Shown here: in pieces, positions 59,853 to 64,000 of the stretch
How positions within the stretch are numbered: position 1 is the first letter of the stretch
Layout of the letters: every line of letters starts with the position of its first letter
Assembly (NCBI GenBank): GCA_903927965.1
Contig: CAIYPA010000525.1
Coordinates: forward strand, 1-64,000
From: an uncultured Bacteroidia bacterium
Lineage (GTDB): Bacteria; Bacteroidota; Bacteroidia; Bacteroidales; Prolixibacteraceae
Direction: 5' to 3'
DNA length: 64,000 bases
Program-made: the position numbers and the translations under genes
The notes under the pieces: model-generated
Told to the model about the DNA's origin: nothing
Databases searched by the model: none
Seen by the model: only the letters and a program-made list of their open reading frames with translations

Positions 59853-62192
59853 TTATTGCAGCACAAACTCTATCGGAACCGTATATGCCACATCCACTGC
59901 CTGCCCATGCTGTTTGCCGGGTTTCCATGCTGGTAAAAGGCCAACGACCCTTAGTGCTTCGGCATCGAGAGAAGAGTATACTCCCCTGGCTATTTTGGCA
60001 TTCGAAACTTTTCCATCACTACCAACCACAAAATTCACGAACACTTTTCCCTGGATTTTTTCCTTCTGGGCTTCAACGGGATACATGATATGCTGTGCAA
60101 GAAAGCTACGTAAAGCTTTCGACCCACCCGGAAATTCAGGCATCTCCTCCACAACTACAAAAACTTCCTTTTCACCTTGGGGCTTTTGGATGCCATAACC
60201 GATGACTTTTAAAGCATCAAGGTCTTTAGGTTCTCCAAGATTTGTTCCATTGGTTGATTTAAACTTTATCTTTGGGTCGATCGGAAAGCCAACCACGTAT
60301 TTAGTTGAATCAACTTTCGTGGAACCCTTTAGATTGATCATCACAACTCCGTCGCGTCCTTTCTCGCCATAATTCTTAACTGCATTATCCCCTTTTAAAA
60401 CATTGATCGACTCAATGCGGTTTGGATCAATACTTTTTACTTCGGCAGCGCCTATTTCAACGCCATCCACCAGATAGATAGGTTCCGTTTTGGTGCCATC
60501 AGCTGTTCTGAGCTGGATACCCTTCTTCTTTGACGTGATCAGGATTACCCCATTTTTGCCTTTTTCTCCATATATTGCTGTGGCCGACTTATCCTTTAGA
60601 ACACTGATCGACTCAATATCCTCCGGTTTTACCTGGTACATTTTGCTATATTCAATGGGTACACCGTCCACGATAACATATGGAGGATTCTTTGAATTTG
60701 TACTTATTACCTCATCGACATTTTTTACTGGTGCCGGTGGAGGAGGCGGTGGAGGAGGAGGGTTGAAGCTAACAGTGGGTGCTGTTTTTGCTTTTGAATC
60801 AGAATCTGATGTGATCTTCTTCGTAACAACCTCAATTGCACCATTTTTTCCCTTTTTCCCAAATTTGGCCAAAGCTTCCTTTCCTTTCCAAATCGTGACC
60901 GATTCCACCCCTTCAGCCAGTATTTTGTCGAACTTGCTTTTTTCCGTTAATACACCATCAACAAAACAGAGTGGTGGGTTTTTAGGATCAAATTTATCCG
61001 TAAATGTTTCAGGTTTTTTCTTTTCTGCATAACCAACTACTGTAATCTGCTCTAAACCAATTGTGGATCCTTCCATGTTGATCACCATTGGTTGACCAAA
61101 AACAGGTTTTACTTTTGCTGATGCCAAACCCACAAATGAGACTACAATTTCACCATTTTCGGGGACGCCTTTTAAGGTAAAATTTCCTTCAGCATCCGAT
61201 ATTGTTCCAATCGTGGTGGCAACAAGAACAATTGCCGCACCCGACAATGGTTTGCCATCGCTTTTCCTAAGCACCTGGCCTTTTACCTCCCCATCGGTAT
61301 TTGATTGAATAACAGGATGGTTTGTCTGAACATTGACTGGAGTGATATACTCCGGTTTCGCGAAAGCATAGAAAACAAAGGCAACCAACGGTAATACGAG
61401 CAGCACCTTGAGTTTCCTGAATGGGGATTCTATTGTTTTTTTCATCATTTTAAATCTTTTTTTGTTGAGTGAATAACTAAACGAATTTGCAAGACTGATC
61501 ACCGGCGCCCCGAGCATCTGGTTAAGCAATGTTGCGTGATAAATAGCCGGATCTGAAGTACGCTGCAAAGCCAACTGATCGGCCAGGTATTCGTGGTTCT
61601 GCCTGACCAACCGAGAGTAAACCCATACGAAAGGATTGAACCATTGCAACATACATAACAACTCGACGAGAAGCAGGTCGAACCAGTGCCACTGTTGGAT
61701 ATGCCCGCTCTCGTGGTTCACGATCTCTTTCATCTCAACATCAGTGGTTGAAGGATTGACAAAGACAAAGGAGAAAAATGAAAACGAGGAAGCATATTCG
61801 TGGGTGCGCACCAATTTTACAGGGCCATTTTTAACATAACCGGCTTTCCTCAGTTTTTGAATTACCATCCAGGTTTGCCGGACCAACCGAAAAACAGAGA
61901 AGAGAATTCCTGCGAGATAGAAGTACCAGTAAAAGGGGATTGCGGACGTTTCAGGCACAACCGCAACCGGTGTCAGGTCGCCAAGCGAAACTTCAGCCTG
62001 AGGTAACGAAGGTAACAATACGGCATAACGCCATGTAAAAAACGGAAAAACGATCGAGGCGATAATTCCCGAAAGGAGGTAAATCCGGTTAAGCCGGAAA
62101 AATTGTTCGTTGCGCAAAACGACCAGAAAAACCAAAGCGAAACCGGTCAGCCAAACCGCCGATTTTAAAAGATACATTCCAAGTGTTTCCAT
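59853..62192 (-). CDS. BlaR1-type M56 metallopeptidase fused to carboxypeptidase-like, three plug-like and TonB C-terminal domains
   Basis: 779 aa from the ATG at 62192; an earlier in-frame start at 62285 lies inside blaI. Four membrane helices (~5-300) surround the M56 zinc site EIVNHESGHIQQW (HExxH, ~155-161). Then come a CarboxypepD_reg-like domain (~310-400) and three repeats of the plug/VDGV type (PPLCFVDGV, PPYVIVDGV, EPIYLVDGV), each followed by a GKGKNG or GEKGRDG loop. Between repeats 1 and 2 is a Pro9 run. The TonB C-terminal domain is at the end (GGSKALRSFLAQHIMYPVEAQ, AWKPGKQHGQAVDV). This is a sensor/transducer partner of BlaI-type repressors. Start is 1 bp after blaI stop. Confidence 0.85.
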   Translation of the reverse strand: METLGMYLLKSAVWLTGFALVFLVVLRNEQFFRLNRIYLLSGIIASIVFPFFTWRYAVLLPSLPQAEVSLGDLTPVAVVPETSAIPFYWYFYLAGILFSVFRLVRQTWMVIQKLRKAGYVKNGPVKLVRTHEYASSFSFFSFVFVNPSTTDVEMKEIVNHESGHIQQWHWFDLLLVELLCMLQWFNPFVWVYSRLVRQNHEYLADQLALQRTSDPAIYHATLLNQMLGAPVISLANSFSYSLNKKRFKMMKKTIESPFRKLKVLLVLPLVAFVFYAFAKPEYITPVNVQTNHPVIQSNTDGEVKGQVLRKSDGKPLSGAAIVLVATTIGTISDAEGNFTLKGVPENGEIVVSFVGLASAKVKPVFGQPMVINMEGSTIGLEQITVVGYAEKKKPETFTDKFDPKNPPLCFVDGVLTEKSKFDKILAEGVESVTIWKGKEALAKFGKKGKNGAIEVVTKKITSDSDSKAKTAPTVSFNPPPPPPPPPAPVKNVDEVISTNSKNPPYVIVDGVPIEYSKMYQVKPEDIESISVLKDKSATAIYGEKGKNGVILITSKKKGIQLRTADGTKTEPIYLVDGVEIGAAEVKSIDPNRIESINVLKGDNAVKNYGEKGRDGVVMINLKGSTKVDSTKYVVGFPIDPKIKFKSTNGTNLGEPKDLDALKVIGYGIQKPQGEKEVFVVVEEMPEFPGGSKALRSFLAQHIMYPVEAQKEKIQGKVFVNFVVGSDGKVSNAKIARGVYSSLDAEALRVVGLLPAWKPGKQHGQAVDVAYTVPIEFVLQ

Positions 62193-62193
62193 G

Positions 62194-62571
62194 TTAATCG
62201 TTTTTTTTGCGTTTCGACAACTCCAATTTGGTCTCTTCGAGCAACAATTCAAGGTCTTTGATCGAAAGGTCTTTCTCGCGGGCAAAAAACGATGCCATGG
62301 CAGGGAACGAATTGTTGAAATAGTCGTTCATCAAACCAAACAATTGCTTTCCGGAGTACTCCTTTTTCATCACGAGCGGATAATAGACAAATACCTTCCC
62401 ATAATCTTTGTGACCAACGAACCCTTTCTTCTCTAAAATCCGGATCACCGTCGATACTGTATTTCGTGCAGGTTTGGGTTCATCGAAGTGGTCGCGGATA
62501 TCCTTGACCAACCCTTCGCCCATTTTCCACAAAATCTGCATCACCTGTTCTTCTGCTTTTGTCAGTTGCAT
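62194..62571 (-). CDS. blaI: BlaI/MecI/CopY-family transcriptional repressor
   Basis: 125 aa from the ATG at 62571 (an in-frame upstream start at 62613 would overlap the dyad operator and is unlikely). The winged helix matches BlaI/MecI: LTKAEEQVMQILWKMGEGLVKDI, then ARNTVSTVIRILEKKGFVGHKDYGKVFVYYPL. The C-terminal dimerisation helices follow (~85-125). In classic systems this repressor is cleaved after the M56 sensor is activated. The sensor gene begins 1 bp downstream, so the pair is one operon. Two dyads upstream are likely its operators. The inducer need not be a beta-lactam, since no beta-lactamase gene of the classic type is adjacent. Confidence 0.88.
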   Translation of the reverse strand: MQLTKAEEQVMQILWKMGEGLVKDIRDHFDEPKPARNTVSTVIRILEKKGFVGHKDYGKVFVYYPLVMKKEYSGKQLFGLMNDYFNNSFPAMASFFAREKDLSIKDLELLLEETKLELSKRKKND

Positions 62572-62602
62572 TTGCTGTGTTTTTAATGTCAATCCTTCAA
62601 CA

Positions 62603-62634
62603 CAAACATACAACTATATTTATAGTCATGCAAG
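62603..62634 (-). promoter_or_regulatory. blaI promoter with overlapping dyad operator
   Basis: Minus-strand CTTG (62634-62631) and TATGTTTG (62610-62603) are separated by 20 nt, a good -33/-7 pair with an exact TAnnTTTG. Between them ACTATATTTATAGT (62613-62626; 6-bp arms) fills the spacer, a standard repressor site. It resembles the ACTA...TAGT half-sites of BlaI/MecI operators. Confidence 0.6.
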
Positions 62635-62648
62635 TATTTTTTAAAATA

Positions 62649-62670
62649 ATTGACTATTTATTTAGTCAAT
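62649..62670. promoter_or_regulatory. Second upstream dyad, candidate BlaI-type operator
   Basis: ATTGACTA (62649-62656) and TAGTCAAT (62663-62670) are exact 8-bp inverted arms with a 6-bp spacer. It shares GACTA/TAGTC with the first dyad and lies 15 bp upstream of the -33 element, so a repressor could bind cooperatively. Confidence 0.5.
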
Positions 62671-62744
62671 ATAATATATTGAAATATAGAGAAATACAGT
62701 CGAAATGTAGTTTTTTATTTAATTTATTGTGAAATTTATTGGTT

Positions 62745-62824
62745 TGCCTCTGCGTAAATCAGCGTGATCTGCGGGAAATAAATAGAAAAATCTCCCGCAG
62801 ATCCCGCAGATTGTCGCAGAGGCA
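62745..62824. repeat. Large inverted repeat of the TCTGCGGGA type
   Basis: Left arm 62745-62776 and right arm 62793-62824 (32 bp each) match at 28 positions, with a 16-nt loop. Each arm ends with GATCTGCGGGA, and the right arm holds a tandem ATCTGCGGG copy. It resembles a dispersed intergenic repeat and not a transposon terminal repeat, as no transposase is near. It lies between the blaI promoter and the YdcF gene. Confidence 0.8.
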
Positions 62825-62869
62825 ATGAAAATCAATTTATGATCCAATTCAACAGTCAATCAAACCCAT

Positions 62870-63364
62870 TTAGAAATAGATCCCATTCTTTCTGATTTCA
62901 TTTATGGCCTTTTTTTCATGTTCAATTCGTTTTTGTTTTTCTTCAATTGGCATTTGATGGGTCACGCCGAGATATTCTTTTGAAAACCCGGTTAAAATAT
63001 GGTCAAAAATCAATTTAACCCTTTCAATATGAAAATCAGACGTAATGACCTTAACCGGGCAGTTGCTGTCGCTATTCAACAAAACCTGCTTTGCTTTAAC
63101 AGCATCCTCTACCGAATTTGATGATAAAGCGATATCCATGAAATATTCTTTATCTATACCGCGATTCATCAGATAATCAATGGCATAATGGGCATGAGGT
63201 TGATCTGCTGTGTTGAAATGCTCCCCAAAACCTCCGGTACAAAGGACAAGGTTTTTATGGAGGTCAAATATTTTTAAACAGTAGTTCAGTCTGTCCACCG
63301 CTACATCCCCCAACTTGCCTTCAGCAGAATTAGGGGAACCCAAAACAATCAGCACTTCTTTCAT
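62870..63364 (-). CDS. YdcF/SanA/ElyC-family (DUF218) protein
   Basis: 164 aa. The DUF218 fold signatures are present: MKEVLIVLGSPNSAEG at the start, LCTGGFGEHFN (~41-51), SSNSVEDAVKAKQVL (~81-95), and VKVITSDFHIERVKLIFD (~104-121). There is no signal peptide or membrane helix, so the protein appears cytoplasmic, unlike E. coli ElyC/SanA, which are membrane-bound and affect envelope precursor metabolism. The substrate is unknown (nucleotide or cofactor-like). It is a single gene, with a 186 bp AT-rich gap before the next gene. Confidence 0.78.
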   Translation of the reverse strand: MKEVLIVLGSPNSAEGKLGDVAVDRLNYCLKIFDLHKNLVLCTGGFGEHFNTADQPHAHYAIDYLMNRGIDKEYFMDIALSSNSVEDAVKAKQVLLNSDSNCPVKVITSDFHIERVKLIFDHILTGFSKEYLGVTHQMPIEEKQKRIEHEKKAINEIRKNGIYF

Positions 63365-63550
63365 ATTAATATATGGTAAAATTTCAGATCTGCGCCAGCC
63401 CTGCTATAAATAACCTCATAGTGTTATACCCATACCGTAAATATCTGTTTATAAAGGAAATGTATCATTTTTCATGGAATTGTTTCCTGATATTGAAATT
63501 GAAAACGATAAATTTCCTATTTCTATTTTATTTCCATTTATTTCCTTTTT

Positions 63551-64000
63551 CTATTTCCCGTCAAAATATTGTATCAAACTATAAACCTGGCTGTTCAACT
63601 CTTTCATCAAGTCGGTCATGGGTGTCCAAAGTTCATAATCGTTGTTGACGATCCCTTTGTTGGCATCGATGTTCGAAGGGTCCACCCCTTTTGCAGTTGG
63701 GTCGTTGTCCTGGTACTTAAAATAGTGCCAGCCGATGCAGTTTTTCGATTCGAGCAGGGCCAGGTTGTAGTTCTGGTAAAACAGACCACGGTCGCGTTGC
63801 GTTTTGACAATCCAACCGGCACCACTCTGGTTTGGCATACCAGAATCTTCGCCTTTCGTATAATATTCGGTGACAATAAACGGTTTGCCTGTCCATGCTG
63901 CCCAGTTTGCCATCTGGGTGGAATCGGGTGTCCAGTAATTGTAATAATTATTTGAAATCAAGTCCAGGTATTTCCCCGCTACCTTCATAAATTCGGCATG
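63551..64000 (-). CDS. Glycoside-hydrolase-like TIM-barrel protein (5' end truncated by window)
   Basis: The frame is open to the window edge and continues upstream (HAEFMKVAGKYLDLISNN), so an ATG at 63988 is internal. The visible C-terminal ~149 residues contain GKPFIVTEYY (likely barrel strand with a nucleophile-type Glu), GEDSGMPNQSGAGW, LLESKNCIGWHYFKYQDND and DSNKG-type IDANKGIVN. This order occurs at the C-terminal end of clan GH-A hydrolases such as agarase-like or GH5/GH2-type enzymes of Bacteroidota. The specific family cannot be fixed from this fragment. Confidence 0.65.
   Translation of the reverse strand, partial: HAEFMKVAGKYLDLISNNYYNYWTPDSTQMANWAAWTGKPFIVTEYYTKGEDSGMPNQSGAGWIVKTQRDRGLFYQNYNLALLESKNCIGWHYFKYQDNDPTAKGVDPSNIDANKGIVNNDYELWTPMTDLMKELNSQVYSLIQYFDGK

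Noticed and set aside
62745-62824. Intrinsic terminator or insertion-sequence end
   Set aside because: No T-run follows either side, and no transposase or target duplication is visible.
1-64000. rRNA, tRNA or prophage genes
   Set aside because: No cloverleaf-like sequence with the expected TTCGA loop, no rRNA segments and no integrase or phage structural set were seen; the tail-fibre-like gene has a bacterial signal peptide.

Overview
This 64 kb window is chromosomal DNA of a Bacteroidota bacterium. The supporting evidence is an AT-rich composition, weak or absent Shine-Dalgarno sequences, several exact matches to the Bacteroidota promoter -7 element TAnnTTTG, and typical families: PEGA proteins, M56/BlaR1-TonB fusions, a GH3-serine hydrolase fusion, DUF1343, YaiO barrels and TonB-dependent OMP_b-brl receptors. 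A free-living or environmental polysaccharide-degrading member of the Bacteroidales/Marinilabiliales range fits best, but no rRNA or tRNA gene is present to settle this. I see no phage, insertion sequence or CRISPR array.

Layout. 1-2319: a truncated repeat-rich secreted (tail-fibre-like) protein and a Crp/Fnr regulator. 2545-10145 (minus): a compact housekeeping run, nadB-nadC-coaX-outer membrane protein-small secreted protein-lptC-PpiD-like chaperone, which joins NAD and CoA synthesis to envelope biogenesis. 10307-18089 (plus): a receiver-only response regulator, then LysM-TPR-YaiO barrel, triple LysM-TM-HEAT protein, membrane glycosyltransferase 2 and an LtaS-like alkaline-phosphatase-superfamily transferase. 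This looks like a trans-envelope exopolysaccharide synthesis, modification and export system. 18111-22643: a conserved unknown, a two-component pair, and a divergent proline-rich secreted protein. 22731-26868: a Tat-exported Gfo/Idh oxidoreductase and a GH2 beta-galactosidase-like enzyme.

26944-44893 is the most unusual part. Two divergent gene runs flank a small regulatory region (39128-39322), and every product carries an export signal. The minus run holds two PEGA paralogues (one with an SUMF1-like domain), a repeat lipoprotein, and a large protein with an apparent transglutaminase Cys-His-Asp triad. It also holds three proteins with LPP20/FlgT-like segments. The plus run holds a barrel protein, an FlgT/LPP20-like protein, two CsgG/LpoB-like proteins (one probably DUF6175) and another LPP20-like protein. 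I infer an undescribed envelope assembly or secretion system.

45143-57863: a TonB-dependent-type barrel protein, a secreted endonuclease/phosphatase-family protein with an unknown partner, a beta-helix lipoprotein, and a peptidoglycan-salvage group (Na+ symporter, NamZ/DUF1343, NagZ-like GH3-serine hydrolase fusion). 58125-64000: a small HTH protein, a DUF1080 hydrolase, a stretch rich in palindromic dispersed elements, a BlaI/BlaR1-type pair with well-placed candidate operators, a YdcF-family protein and a truncated glycoside-hydrolase-like gene.
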